Positions 49,794-58,328 of a DNA stretch of 64,000 nt are shown here, piece after piece (position 1 is the first letter of the stretch; every line of letters starts with the position of its first letter). The stretch is taken from NCBI RefSeq assembly GCF_900105055.1, contig NZ_FNTA01000004.1, positions 4,805,501 through 4,869,500 on the forward strand, read 5' to 3'. The stretch comes from Amycolatopsis lurida (GTDB lineage: Bacteria > Actinomycetota > Actinomycetes > Mycobacteriales > Pseudonocardiaceae). A model generated the notes under the pieces. The model saw only the letters and a list, made by a program, of their open reading frames with translations. It searched no databases and was not told the origin of the DNA. The position numbers were made by a program, and so were the translations under genes.

Positions 49794-50710
49794 GGGACCC
49801 CTCGCCGGAACTCGCTCGGGTTGACGCCCCGCACGCGTTTGAACGCCGCGCTGAACCCGAACGCGTCGGAATAGCCGACGGTGCGGGCGATCTCGGAGAG
49901 GGTCGCGGGCTCCGGACCGGTGAGGAGATCCGCCGCGAGGGTCATCCGCCAACGGGTGAGGTAGGTCAGCGGCGGTTCGCCGACCAGGTCGCCGAACCGT
50001 TTGGCCAGGGTCGACCGCGATACCCCGATCCGCCCGGCCAGCGTGCCGACGGTCCACGGTGCCGCCGGTTCCGTGTGCAGCAGGCGCAGGGCGTCGCCGA
50101 CCACGGGATCCCGCTGCGCGGTCCACCACGCCGGGGGTCGTCCGCCGGGCCGGTCGAACCATTCGCGCAGTGAACAGACCAGTAACCAGTCCAGCAGCCG
50201 GTCGAGGACCACCTGCTGCCCTGGCGCGTCGATGGCGACTTCGGCGGCGACGTGTTCCAGCACGGGGTCGCTCGTGCCGCCGGCGTCCACCCGCAGCACG
50301 ACGGGCAGCGCGTCCAGCAGCGGGCGCCCGATCTCGCCGCGCACCGGGTACGCGCCCACGATCAAGGTCGTCTCGCCGCCCGGGTCGTCGACCCAGCCGA
50401 GCCGGTGCCGCGTCCCGCCCTGTTCGGGCGTCGCGCAGTCCTCCCCGCACGCGATCGGCTCGGCCGGGGTGCCGACCGCGTCGACGAAGGCGAACGTCGC
50501 GGGGCCGCGCACGATGACCGACTCGCCCGCGCGAAGCGGCTCGGGCGGGCCGTCCTCCGGGACGATCCAGCCCGCGCCGGTGAGCACCGCGCACAGGGTC
50601 AGCGGCGCGCCGTCCACGAAGTGCAGATTCCACGGCGGGGACAGGGTCGAACTGCCGAACAGCGAACCGTGGGAGCGCACCCCGCGGATCAGGTCACTGA
50701 ACACGTCCAC
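49781..50710 (-). CDS. AraC-family regulator with N-terminal cupin
   Basis: This 309-residue regulator has a cupin-type sensor (residues ~1-180, with LCAVLTGAGWIVPEDG and ESVIVRGPATFAFVD) and a double HTH AraC DNA-binding domain (~205-305; LAGRIGVSRSTLAKRFGDLV, LSEIARTVGYSDAFGFSAAF). The GTG at 50710 is preferred because VDVFSDLIRGVR is the conserved family opening. It is divergent from the PPOX-fold gene 82 bp away and may regulate it. Confidence 0.87.
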   Translation of the reverse strand: MDVFSDLIRGVRSHGSLFGSSTLSPPWNLHFVDGAPLTLCAVLTGAGWIVPEDGPPEPLRAGESVIVRGPATFAFVDAVGTPAEPIACGEDCATPEQGGTRHRLGWVDDPGGETTLIVGAYPVRGEIGRPLLDALPVVLRVDAGGTSDPVLEHVAAEVAIDAPGQQVVLDRLLDWLLVCSLREWFDRPGGRPPAWWTAQRDPVVGDALRLLHTEPAAPWTVGTLAGRIGVSRSTLAKRFGDLVGEPPLTYLTRWRMTLAADLLTGPEPATLSEIARTVGYSDAFGFSAAFKRVRGVNPSEFRRGVPQRS

Positions 50711-50792
50711 CCGGCCGAGGTTAGACGAATACACAGGCGATCCGGCCTTTCGCCTATGGGATCGTCCGTGTCGGCCGTGTTGAATCGAGCTC

Positions 50793-51191
50793 ATGCTGAC
50801 CTCTGACGACTTCGAATTCCTCCGCAGGCCGCTGCACGGGTTCCTGACCGTGGCCGACGGCCCGGTCCGGCCGGTGTGGTTCGAGGCCGCCGACGACGGC
50901 ACGATCCAGCTCTTCACGCCCCGCGACTCACCCAAGGTGCGGCGGCTGAAGGACGACCCCCGCGCGTCGATCATCGTGGCCGCGCCGGTGGGCGAACGCG
51001 AGCGCTGGGTCTCGGTCTCCGGCGGCGTCACGGTCGAGCCCGACGGGGCGCACGAACTGGCCGCACGACTCGGCGCGCGTTACTGGGACCTCGACGACCC
51101 CGCCCACGCGGGCGAGCTCGCCGGGATCCAGACCCTCGATCTCGTGCGGCTCGTCATCCGGCCGGAGAAAGTCAGCCGTTACTCGATGTGA
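50793..51191 (+). CDS. PPOX-class FMN/F420-binding split-barrel protein
   Basis: This 132-residue protein resembles the pyridoxamine 5'-phosphate oxidase-like split barrel: an opening FLRRPLHGFLTVADG strand, LFTPRDSPKVRRLKDDPRAS (phosphate-binding loop) and VSVSGGVTVEPDGAHE. Such small actinobacterial proteins bind FMN or F420 and reduce diverse substrates. It is divergent from the AraC regulator, and its 3' end overlaps the mycothiol-type gene tail-to-tail by 20 nt. Confidence 0.78.
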   Translation: MLTSDDFEFLRRPLHGFLTVADGPVRPVWFEAADDGTIQLFTPRDSPKVRRLKDDPRASIIVAAPVGERERWVSVSGGVTVEPDGAHELAARLGARYWDLDDPAHAGELAGIQTLDLVRLVIRPEKVSRYSM

Positions 51192-52014
51192 TGATCGACG
51201 TCATCCTGAGCAGGGCGGCGCAAACGTTTTCGTCGCCCTCGGCGGTGACCCGGCCGCGGTCCGCCGGGTTCCGGGTGCACAGCCGCCAGAAGGTGTCCGC
51301 GTCCGTCGTCACCGAGGCCAGCGGCGTGCGTGACGTCGGCGCGGCCCGGTCGAGCTCCCAGCCGCCGGCGGTCCGCCGCGCCGTCCACTTCCCGCCACCC
51401 TGACCAGTGACGGTGTAGGCGACTTGCCTGCCGACGCGCGCGTCGATGTCACGCAGGGTGTGCGGCAATGCCCGCATGAAGGTGTCCACCACCGGCCCGC
51501 GAAACTCCGCTTCGTCCAGCATCCGCGCACCGACGGCCTCGCGGATCTGCTGCTGATGCACCCAGAACTCGGTGTACTCGCGGGCGACGTCGAGCCAGAC
51601 CGGCGCGGGTTCGTCCCCGGCCCAGCTCACCGGCTCGCCGGTGGCGTCGAGGTCGGCGCGGCCCCACATCTCGGCGATCTGCGAGGTGCTGTCCACCAGC
51701 ATCGCGAACAGCACTTCGGGGGACAGCCGACGGCACGCGACCACCCATTCGTCGTTGATCCGGTCGATGAAGTCGCCGAAACGCTCGCCCTCGTGCGGCG
51801 CGGTGGTCCGGTAGTCGTCACGGTCACGGGACAGCCTGCCGAGTTTGTCGCCGAGGATGTGGGCGGCGAGATCGTGCACCGTCCAGCCCGTGCACACCGT
51901 CGGCGCGGCCCATTGGTCCGCGCCGAGTCCGGTCAGTACGTCGAGGAGGGCTTGCTCCTCCCGCGCGAACAGCGGGAGGACGTCGATCGGCGGACCCCAG
52001 CGCGTGAAGCTCAT
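51172..52014 (-). CDS. Mycothiol-dependent/maleylpyruvate isomerase family protein
   Basis: This 280-residue protein belongs to the DinB-like TIGR03083 group. The N-terminal four-helix bundle shows QALLDVLTGLGADQWAAPTV then CTGWTVHDLAAHILGDKLGR, in which histidines provide a metal site. A C-terminal SCP2-like domain is indicated by WTARRTAGGWELDRA. Family members include mycothiol-dependent maleylpyruvate isomerase. The ATG at 52014 is favoured since MSFTRWG fits the domain start; an upstream ATG at 52056 adds 14 residues. No aromatic pathway partner is adjacent. Confidence 0.8.
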   Translation of the reverse strand: MSFTRWGPPIDVLPLFAREEQALLDVLTGLGADQWAAPTVCTGWTVHDLAAHILGDKLGRLSRDRDDYRTTAPHEGERFGDFIDRINDEWVVACRRLSPEVLFAMLVDSTSQIAEMWGRADLDATGEPVSWAGDEPAPVWLDVAREYTEFWVHQQQIREAVGARMLDEAEFRGPVVDTFMRALPHTLRDIDARVGRQVAYTVTGQGGGKWTARRTAGGWELDRAAPTSRTPLASVTTDADTFWRLCTRNPADRGRVTAEGDENVCAALLRMTSIITSSNG

Positions 52015-52103
52015 GGTGACCATCCAAACACCAAGGTCCATCACATTTTCGGCCATTCGGCCTACTCGCAGGTAGCATCAGCGCGAACGTGAGGGGAGTG
52101 CCC

Positions 52104-52886
52104 GTGAGCGACGATCGACCCGCCGGTGAAGACCTGGCCGCTTTCGCCAAACGCGCGGGACAGCTGGCGGGCTGGGCCGCCCGCACGGGCTTCGAATTCA
52201 CCCGCAAACTCCCCGGCGTCGAGATCGCCGAACAGATCGTCAAACAGGGCGAGCGGCAGCTGCTCTCGGAGTTGCGCCGTCGTCTCGACGAGGTCGACGA
52301 CCCGTACCACGCGGCACTCACCGCCGCGTCCGCGATGAACCGGCCCGACACCAACGGTTCGCGGCCGGTCGAGGCGACGATCACCCTCGTGCACACCCGC
52401 GCCCAGCTCGAACCGCTCCGCGCGGCGATGGCGGAACTGCTCAACCACTCGATCGGCTTCGGGCGTGAGCGGGCCCGCGAATACCTCTACGCGATCATCC
52501 TGCGGCAACTCACTCCGGACGAGGCCCGCATCCTTTCCGCGCTCTCCGACGGCTCGCCGTTCCCCTCCGTCGACGTCGCCGAGCGGACCAGCCTCGGCGC
52601 GGCCGGGCGGTTCGTGCTTCGCAACGCCTCCACCGTCGGCAAGGCCTCCGGGGTGTCGCTGCCGGACCAGGTGCCCGGCTACCTCACCAGGCTGATCGGG
52701 CTCGGCCTGGTCGAGCTGGACGAGGAGGTGCCCGCGCTGGAGACGCAGTACGAGATCCTGCTGACCGACGAAACCGTGCGCGAGGCGGAGAAGTCGGTCA
52801 AACGGGCGAAGTTCGTGAAGCGCACGGTCCATATTTCCCGCCTCGGCGCCCAGTTCTGGCAGGCCTGCGACCCGAGCGCCGGCTGA
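52104..52886 (+). CDS. Abi-alpha-like (DUF4393) protein
   Basis: This is a 260-residue soluble, mostly helical protein. The central LEPLRAAMAELLNHSIGFGR followed by ILRQLTPDEARILSAL resembles the DUF4393/Abi-alpha family, originally linked to phage abortive infection. GAGGGGAG lies 5 nt before the GTG at 52104; the earlier GTG at 52089 lacks an RBS. Only 7 nt separate it from the DUF445 membrane protein gene, implying a two-gene operon. A defence role is conjecture, since nothing else in the neighbourhood is defence-like. Confidence 0.6.
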   Translation: MSDDRPAGEDLAAFAKRAGQLAGWAARTGFEFTRKLPGVEIAEQIVKQGERQLLSELRRRLDEVDDPYHAALTAASAMNRPDTNGSRPVEATITLVHTRAQLEPLRAAMAELLNHSIGFGRERAREYLYAIILRQLTPDEARILSALSDGSPFPSVDVAERTSLGAAGRFVLRNASTVGKASGVSLPDQVPGYLTRLIGLGLVELDEEVPALETQYEILLTDETVREAEKSVKRAKFVKRTVHISRLGAQFWQACDPSAG

Positions 52887-52893
52887 CTTCGGC

Positions 52894-54138
52894 ATGGGTG
52901 CGTTCCTCGACGGGATCCTCGCCGATTTCAGCGAGCACTGGCCGATCTACGTCTCGATCCCGATCGTCGCCGCCCTGATCGGCTACACCACCAAACTCGT
53001 CGCGATCCGGATGATGTTCCAGCCGGTCGAGTTCGTCGGTATCAAACCCTTCCTCGGCTGGCAGGGCATCGTGCCCAAACGCGCCGCCCGGATGGCGAGC
53101 ATCGCCTGCGACACGATGACCGAGCAGCTGATCAAACCGGCCGAGATCGTCGCCCGGCTCGATCCGCAGAGAATCGCCAAGGAGATCGAAAAACCGCTCC
53201 AGGCGGCCGTCGAGGACATCGTGCGCGACGTCGCCGCCCACTACCAGCCGGGGCTTTGGGAATCCCTGCCGGTGGGCATGCAGCGGCTGGTGATCCAGCG
53301 CGTCCAGGCCGAGACGCCGCGGATGGTCGCGGCCGTGCTGGAGCTGATCAAGTCCGATGTGGACAGTGTGTTCGACCTCAAGGGCATGGTGGTCACCGCA
53401 CTGGTCAAGGACAAACGGCTGCTGAACCGGATCTTCCAGGAGGCGGGCGACAAGGAGTTCAAGTTCATCGCCCGCTCCGGCATCTTCTTCGGCGGGCTCA
53501 TCGGCGTGATCCAGATGGTCGCGTGGGTGCTGTTCAAGTTCCCGCTGATCATGCCGCTGTTCGGGCTCTTCACCGGCTGGTTCACCGACTGGCTCGCGCT
53601 GCGGATGATCTTTTACCCGATCGAGGAACGCCGGTATTTCGGTGTGCGCTGGCAGGGCCTGTTCCTGAAACGGCGCGGCGAGGTCGCGGAGGCGTACGGC
53701 GCGTTGATCGCGAAGGAGATCATCACCCCGCACAACGTGATCGAAGCGGTGCTGCACGGCCCGCTGTCGGACCGGGTGCTCGGGCTGATCCAGCGCCAGC
53801 TCGACGAACAGCTCGGGCGCCGCGTCGGCGTCGGGAAACCACTGGTGGTGTTCGCCGTGGGCAGCAAGCGGTATCAGGACATGAAGCTGAACATCGCCGA
53901 GAAGATCATGGACAAGCTGCCGGACACCATGCGGTACATCGAGGACTACGCGACCGACGCGATGGACATCCGGAACGTGCTGGTGACGAAGATGAAGGAG
54001 CTGTCGCCGCGCGAGTTCGAGGGTCTGCTGCGGCCCGCGTTCCAGCAGGACGAATGGATCCTGATCGCGACCGGTGCCGTCCTGGGTTTCGCCGTCGGTG
54101 AGGCCCAGGTCCTCCTGCTGGAGCACTTCGCCGCCTGA
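52894..54138 (+). CDS. DUF445-family membrane protein
   Basis: This 414-residue protein has an N-terminal transmembrane helix followed by IGYTTKLVAIRMMFQPVEFV, two internal hydrophobic segments around residues 190-235 with the repeated motif FTGWFTDWLALRMIFYPIEE, and a C-terminal hydrophobic end. The duplicated TxxLAxRMxFxP motif defines DUF445/YheB-like proteins of unknown function. Long amphipathic helices lie between membrane parts (residues ~75-180 and ~245-370). It is the second gene of the pair with the Abi-alpha-like protein. Confidence 0.82.
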   Translation: MGAFLDGILADFSEHWPIYVSIPIVAALIGYTTKLVAIRMMFQPVEFVGIKPFLGWQGIVPKRAARMASIACDTMTEQLIKPAEIVARLDPQRIAKEIEKPLQAAVEDIVRDVAAHYQPGLWESLPVGMQRLVIQRVQAETPRMVAAVLELIKSDVDSVFDLKGMVVTALVKDKRLLNRIFQEAGDKEFKFIARSGIFFGGLIGVIQMVAWVLFKFPLIMPLFGLFTGWFTDWLALRMIFYPIEERRYFGVRWQGLFLKRRGEVAEAYGALIAKEIITPHNVIEAVLHGPLSDRVLGLIQRQLDEQLGRRVGVGKPLVVFAVGSKRYQDMKLNIAEKIMDKLPDTMRYIEDYATDAMDIRNVLVTKMKELSPREFEGLLRPAFQQDEWILIATGAVLGFAVGEAQVLLLEHFAA

Positions 54139-54334
54139 CGCTCCGCATTTCGTCCTCTGGATGCTGTAGGCCTGGCGCGCTACGGCGCCTTGGACACCAA
54201 GGAAACCCCGACCCGCTATGGTTCGCGCCGACCATGCGGATGTTCAACGCCTTCGGTACCACGCCGAACGGCTCCGCCGCGCCGACTCCACTCACGACCA
54301 CCTGGACCGAACCGGGGGTTTCGCGTGACTGCGG

Positions 54335-54479
54335 GGACGACACGTGTGATCAGACGGACGACACCTGTGACTGAACGGACGGCACGCGTGATTGGACGGA
54401 CGACACGCGCACGCGGCCGGGTCGCCGCGTGTCGTCCAGCTGATCACGCGTGTCGTCCGTCTGATCACGTGTGTCGTCC
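54335..54479. repeat. 4+3 inverted array of 21-bp units (core GGACGACAC)
   Basis: In the 464-bp gap before the patatin gene, GGACGACAC starts at 54335, 54356, 54377 (as GGACGGCAC) and 54398, exactly 21 bp apart. The reverse complement GTGTCGTCC follows at 54429, 54450 and 54471, again 21 bp apart. Variable 12-bp linkers contain GTGTGATCAGAC-like sequence. The 3' flank CAAACCGCCCG recurs after the related units at 61.2 kb. The first part of the gap (54139-54330) holds no gene I can support and only a small CCTTGG/CCAAGG hairpin (54188-54202). Confidence 0.92.
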
Positions 54480-54602
54480 CTCCAGACACGCCAAACCGCC
54501 CGGCCGCGGGGACCTTGCCCTTCCGGGCGCACCATCGGCGGTACCCGGGGTCCTCCGTCCGGTCTAGAGTGCCCCCTGCACAAAGCCTTGGGGAGGGCGC
54601 AC

Positions 54603-57575
54603 ATGGCCGACGCGGGGAGCCCGTGGCCGCAGGAGATCCGGCTGGCGATGACCATGGTGGGCGGGGCGAGCCTCGCGGTCTGGATGGGCGGGGTCGCCAC
54701 CGAGACCTCGCATCTGCTTCAGGCGTCGAGAACGCCGGAATCGAAAAGCCCGTACCGGGCCCTGCTCGATCTGCTCAACGCCACCGTCTCGCTCGACGTG
54801 CTCACCGGCACGAGCGCGGGCGGCATCAACGCGGCGTGCCTCGGGCTCGCCGAGGCGTTCCGGTCGAGCCCGCAGGTGCTGCGAGACACGTGGATCAGCA
54901 CGGGGTCGCTCGACAATCTGATCCGCGACCCCGGCGAGAAGGAACCGCGGTCGCTGCTCGACGGCGACAAGGTGCTGCTCGGCGATCTCAAGGACGCGTT
55001 GCACCGGATCACCGACAAGGCGACCGTGAAACCCGACTGTCCCGACATCACGGTGCTGCTCACCGGCACGATGATCGACGGCGAGACGACCAGATTCGAC
55101 GACGCGCTCGGCAACCTGGTGCGGGACACCGAACACCGGCTCCTGTTCCGCTTCGACGGTCCTTTGTGGACGGATGATGTGGTCGGCCCGCTCGCGCTCG
55201 CCGCGCGGTCCACCGCGTCGTTCCCGGGTGCCTTCGAACTTTCCCGGATGCCGATCGGCGAGAGGACCGGACCACTGCATCCGGACATGACGAAGTACAC
55301 CGACGTCACGCGGTCGCATTGGCTCACCGACGGCGGCGTGCTGCTGAACAAGCCGCTGCGGCCGGCGTTGCGGGAGATCTTCGAGCGGCAGTCGCATTCG
55401 GACGTCCGGCGGCTACTGCTGTACGTGGTGCCGACGTCGGAACGCGAGGCCGAGCGGGTCGCGGTCGATCCGGAGCGGCCGCCGCTGCTGGGCAGCGCGC
55501 TGAGCAAGGTCGTCGGCACCGTGCTGAGCCAGACGATCAGCGCCGAGCTGGAGGACCTGACCAGGCACAACGACGCCGTCGTCCGGACCAGGGGGACTCG
55601 CGTTTCCCTTGCGGCGATGGGGGTTCGCGGCGGCCCGGGCTCGCTGGTCGACCAACGGCTGATGAACGACTACCGCGACCGGCGGGTGCAGGAGGACGCC
55701 ACCGCGCTCGTCCGCGAGGCGACCCGCAGGCTCTCACTGTCCGATGTGGAGGATCAGGGCCGTCAATGGGCGTCCGGCACGGCGGCGCAGCTGCGCGCGG
55801 CCGCGGCGGCCGGGCTGCGGGACGGCCTGCCCGCCGAGCCGCCGAAGGACACCTGCGAACTCGTGGATCTCGTCGCCTTCCGCACCACCGCGCTCGACGA
55901 TTCGGTCGCCACCGGGCTGCAACTGGTGAACGCGGGCTTCCGGCTCGACCCGTCGCCGGAGCAGGCCGTGCAGCTCAATCGTTGCCGGGTGCTGCTGCAC
56001 GAAGCGCGGCACAGGGCCGCGCGGGGGCAGCGGCTCGCGGGCTGGATCACCGAACAGGAGCCGCCTGCCTCCGACGTCACACTGGCGGCCTGGATCGAAG
56101 GCCTGGCCAAGGACTGGGCCGCACTCGGCCGCTCGGAAACGCTGAAGGAGGCGTGGCCGCTCGTCGTCGCCGCCCTCCGGCAGGCCACGCCGATCCTTTT
56201 GCCGCTGGCGCAGGCGAAACCCGGCACCGAGGCCGCCGACACGGTCAGCACGCTCCTGGCCTGGACGGGGCTTACTTCGGACGACAAGAGCGCCGGTGAT
56301 CCCGTCGTCACCTCGCGGCTCGTGCGCCTGCACATCGCGACCCGGGGGCTGCTCGCGCAGCCCCCGTCGGTCGACCAGCGGGTGGATCTCGTCCAGGTGA
56401 GCGCGGATTCGCGGACGCTGCTCGACATGAAGCGTCGCCGTTCGTGGGACAAGCTCACCGGGATGCAGGCCGACTACTTCGGCGCGTTCTACAAGGCGTC
56501 CTGGCGCGCGAACGACTGGATGTGGGGCCGGGTCGACGGCGCGGGCTGGCTCGTGCAGTGCCTGCTGGACCCGAAACGGCTGCGCCTGCTGCGCGACGTC
56601 GTCGGACGGGAGGCGTTCCGGACGCGGGTGCGGGACACCTTCAAGGCGATCGGCTGGCGGCAGCCAGGTACGGAAGACGGTCTCTCCCAAGAGGAAGTGG
56701 ACGCCCTGCGCGCGCAATTGGCCGGGGAGCTGGCTTTCCTCGGTCTCGACGGCGAACTCGCCGACGTGGAAACCGAAGCCGCCCTGCCGATCAGCATGCC
56801 GGTGACGGCGATGGTGCTCGCCAGGGTGCGGCAACTGGAGATCGCCCGCGAAGAGCTGCCGTGTGTCGGCCTCCACTGCGGGCACGACGCGAAAACGGCC
56901 AAGGGGAACGGGAAACCGTCGGAGCGGTTCAGGAAGCTCGTCGAGAACGAGCCCGAAACCGACGAGCAGACCCAGCGCGCGTTCCAGGCGTGCCAGGTCT
57001 CCGGCGAACGGTTCGAGCACGAACGCGGGACGATGCTCCTGACCAAGACGCTGGTGAAGGCCGGCGCCGCCGGGCTCAACGCGGCCGCCGGGGCGACGCG
57101 GGTACCGAAGTCCGTCCAGCCGGCCGCGACCTTCGCCAAGGCCGCCGGGCGCAGCGCGTGGTGGATCACCCGCGGTGCGGCCACCCTGCCGTCGCCGTGG
57201 AACGTGCTCGCCGCGCTGATCACCGTCCTGGCCGGGTTCGTCCTCGGTGGACAGGGCGGCCCCGTCCTGCAGTGGGTCGGCGTGCCGGTGGCCGCGGGCG
57301 CCATCGTGTTCCTGGTGGTGAGCCTGATGACGTTGCGCAAGACGTGGCGGATGGTGCTCACCGTGCTGGGTGTGCTCGTGGTGGCGGCCTTGCTGTTCGC
57401 CGCGTTCCTGCCGCCGGTGCGCGACCCGCTGTTCGGCTGGCTCGGCGACGTCGTCGCGGGCTGGCGGCGCGGCGAGGCGCCGGTCTGGTGGCTGGTGGTC
57501 TGCCTCTTGCTCGTGCTACCCGCCATCTGGACGCCGCTCGGTTCGCTCGGGGGTCGCAAACGGCGTCGTGAATAG
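54603..57575 (+). CDS. Large patatin-like lipolytic membrane protein (DUF3376 type)
   Basis: This 990-residue protein has an N-terminal patatin domain (residues ~10-310): oxyanion glycine loop MVGGASLAVWMGGV, nucleophile Ser71 in GTSAGG, and catalytic Asp243 in TDGGVLLNKP. A long helical middle (~330-830) corresponds to the actinobacterial patatin-related group with a DUF3376-like region. The C-terminus has three or four hydrophobic helices (~865-885, 895-915, 920-940, 960-980) and a basic RKRRR tail, so it is membrane-anchored. GGGAGGG precedes the ATG by 5 nt. Expected activity is phospholipid or acyl-ester hydrolysis; the target is unknown. Confidence 0.85.
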   Translation: MADAGSPWPQEIRLAMTMVGGASLAVWMGGVATETSHLLQASRTPESKSPYRALLDLLNATVSLDVLTGTSAGGINAACLGLAEAFRSSPQVLRDTWISTGSLDNLIRDPGEKEPRSLLDGDKVLLGDLKDALHRITDKATVKPDCPDITVLLTGTMIDGETTRFDDALGNLVRDTEHRLLFRFDGPLWTDDVVGPLALAARSTASFPGAFELSRMPIGERTGPLHPDMTKYTDVTRSHWLTDGGVLLNKPLRPALREIFERQSHSDVRRLLLYVVPTSEREAERVAVDPERPPLLGSALSKVVGTVLSQTISAELEDLTRHNDAVVRTRGTRVSLAAMGVRGGPGSLVDQRLMNDYRDRRVQEDATALVREATRRLSLSDVEDQGRQWASGTAAQLRAAAAAGLRDGLPAEPPKDTCELVDLVAFRTTALDDSVATGLQLVNAGFRLDPSPEQAVQLNRCRVLLHEARHRAARGQRLAGWITEQEPPASDVTLAAWIEGLAKDWAALGRSETLKEAWPLVVAALRQATPILLPLAQAKPGTEAADTVSTLLAWTGLTSDDKSAGDPVVTSRLVRLHIATRGLLAQPPSVDQRVDLVQVSADSRTLLDMKRRRSWDKLTGMQADYFGAFYKASWRANDWMWGRVDGAGWLVQCLLDPKRLRLLRDVVGREAFRTRVRDTFKAIGWRQPGTEDGLSQEEVDALRAQLAGELAFLGLDGELADVETEAALPISMPVTAMVLARVRQLEIAREELPCVGLHCGHDAKTAKGNGKPSERFRKLVENEPETDEQTQRAFQACQVSGERFEHERGTMLLTKTLVKAGAAGLNAAAGATRVPKSVQPAATFAKAAGRSAWWITRGAATLPSPWNVLAALITVLAGFVLGGQGGPVLQWVGVPVAAGAIVFLVVSLMTLRKTWRMVLTVLGVLVVAALLFAAFLPPVRDPLFGWLGDVVAGWRRGEAPVWWLVVCLLLVLPAIWTPLGSLGGRKRRRE

Positions 57576-57798
57576 CCGAACCGGGCGTCGAATAGCGCCC
57601 TGAGCCTGCGACGAAGCGGTAACGGTTGGTATCGTCACATGCGGTGAGACCGCGGCGAAGCGGCCTTACCCACAAGTGCTGCGCTTCAAACGTTACCGTT
57701 ACCTTTGTCACGTGTGTTTCAGGGTTGTTGCAGGTAGCCGCGTTGCCGCCGTCGCGCTGATCTGACCGCGCCCGAATCCTCCGGTACGTTTCTTGGAC
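57576..57798. promoter_or_regulatory. Upstream control region of ectABCD
   Basis: The 223-bp gap contains GGTAACGG (57618-57625) and its reverse complement CCGTTACC (57696-57703), plus a direct GTTACC-GTTACC doublet (57692-57703). The TTTGTCACGTGTG segment follows. These could be osmotic-stress regulator sites or parts of an RNA leader. I see no consensus sigma hexamers I would stake a claim on, and no open reading frame. Confidence 0.45.
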
Positions 57799-58290
57799 AT
57801 GTCCGGAAAGCACTTGATCGAAAATCCGACCAAGGCAGACGGTGCCGCGCTCTGGAGAATCGCCCGCGATTCGAAGAAGCTGGATCTCAACACGCCTTAC
57901 GCCTATTTGCTGTGGTGCCACGATTTCGCCGACACCTCGGTCGTCGCGAAAGTCGACGGGACCCCGGTCGGCTTCGTGATCGGATACCGCAAGCAGGACA
58001 CCGGCTTCGTCTGGCAGGTCGCCGTCGACGCGTCCCAGCGAGGAAAAGGCCTGGCCGGAGCCCTGCTCGACGAGCTGTTCGGCCAGTTGACCGCCCAGGG
58101 CGTCCGGTACCTCGAAACGACGATCACCCCGGACAACGAGGCTTCGATCCGGTTGTTCGCCTCGTTCGCCAAGCGGTGGGACGCCACCGTGGAACGCCAG
58201 GATCTGTTCTCCGCGACGGATTTCCCGGCCGAGGAAGGAACGCATGAGCAGGAGGACCTGTATCGAATCGGTCCGCTCGGCAGTCAATAG
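57799..58290 (+). CDS. ectA: L-2,4-diaminobutyrate acetyltransferase EctA
   Basis: This 163-residue GNAT enzyme acetylates L-2,4-diaminobutyrate at the gamma amino group, the second step of ectoine synthesis. Acetyl-CoA loop SQRGKGLAGALLDEL and substrate-site LNTPYAYLLWCHDFADTSV are diagnostic. ATG at 57799 is preferred to an in-frame TTG six bases upstream. It heads the four-gene ectoine operon. Confidence 0.95.
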   Translation: MSGKHLIENPTKADGAALWRIARDSKKLDLNTPYAYLLWCHDFADTSVVAKVDGTPVGFVIGYRKQDTGFVWQVAVDASQRGKGLAGALLDELFGQLTAQGVRYLETTITPDNEASIRLFASFAKRWDATVERQDLFSATDFPAEEGTHEQEDLYRIGPLGSQ

Positions 58291-58328
58291 AACGTAAATC
58301 CGGGGATCTCAGGGAGAAAGAAAACGTG

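Noticed and set aside
54190..54567. 125-residue frame across the 54.4-kb repeat array
   Set aside because: The repeated VIGRTTR-like peptide merely reflects the 21-bp DNA period (7 codons); no RBS and low complexity.
57576..57798. c-di-AMP (ydaO) riboswitch before ectA
   Set aside because: I could not find the conserved ydaO core elements by eye; a covariance-model search would be needed.
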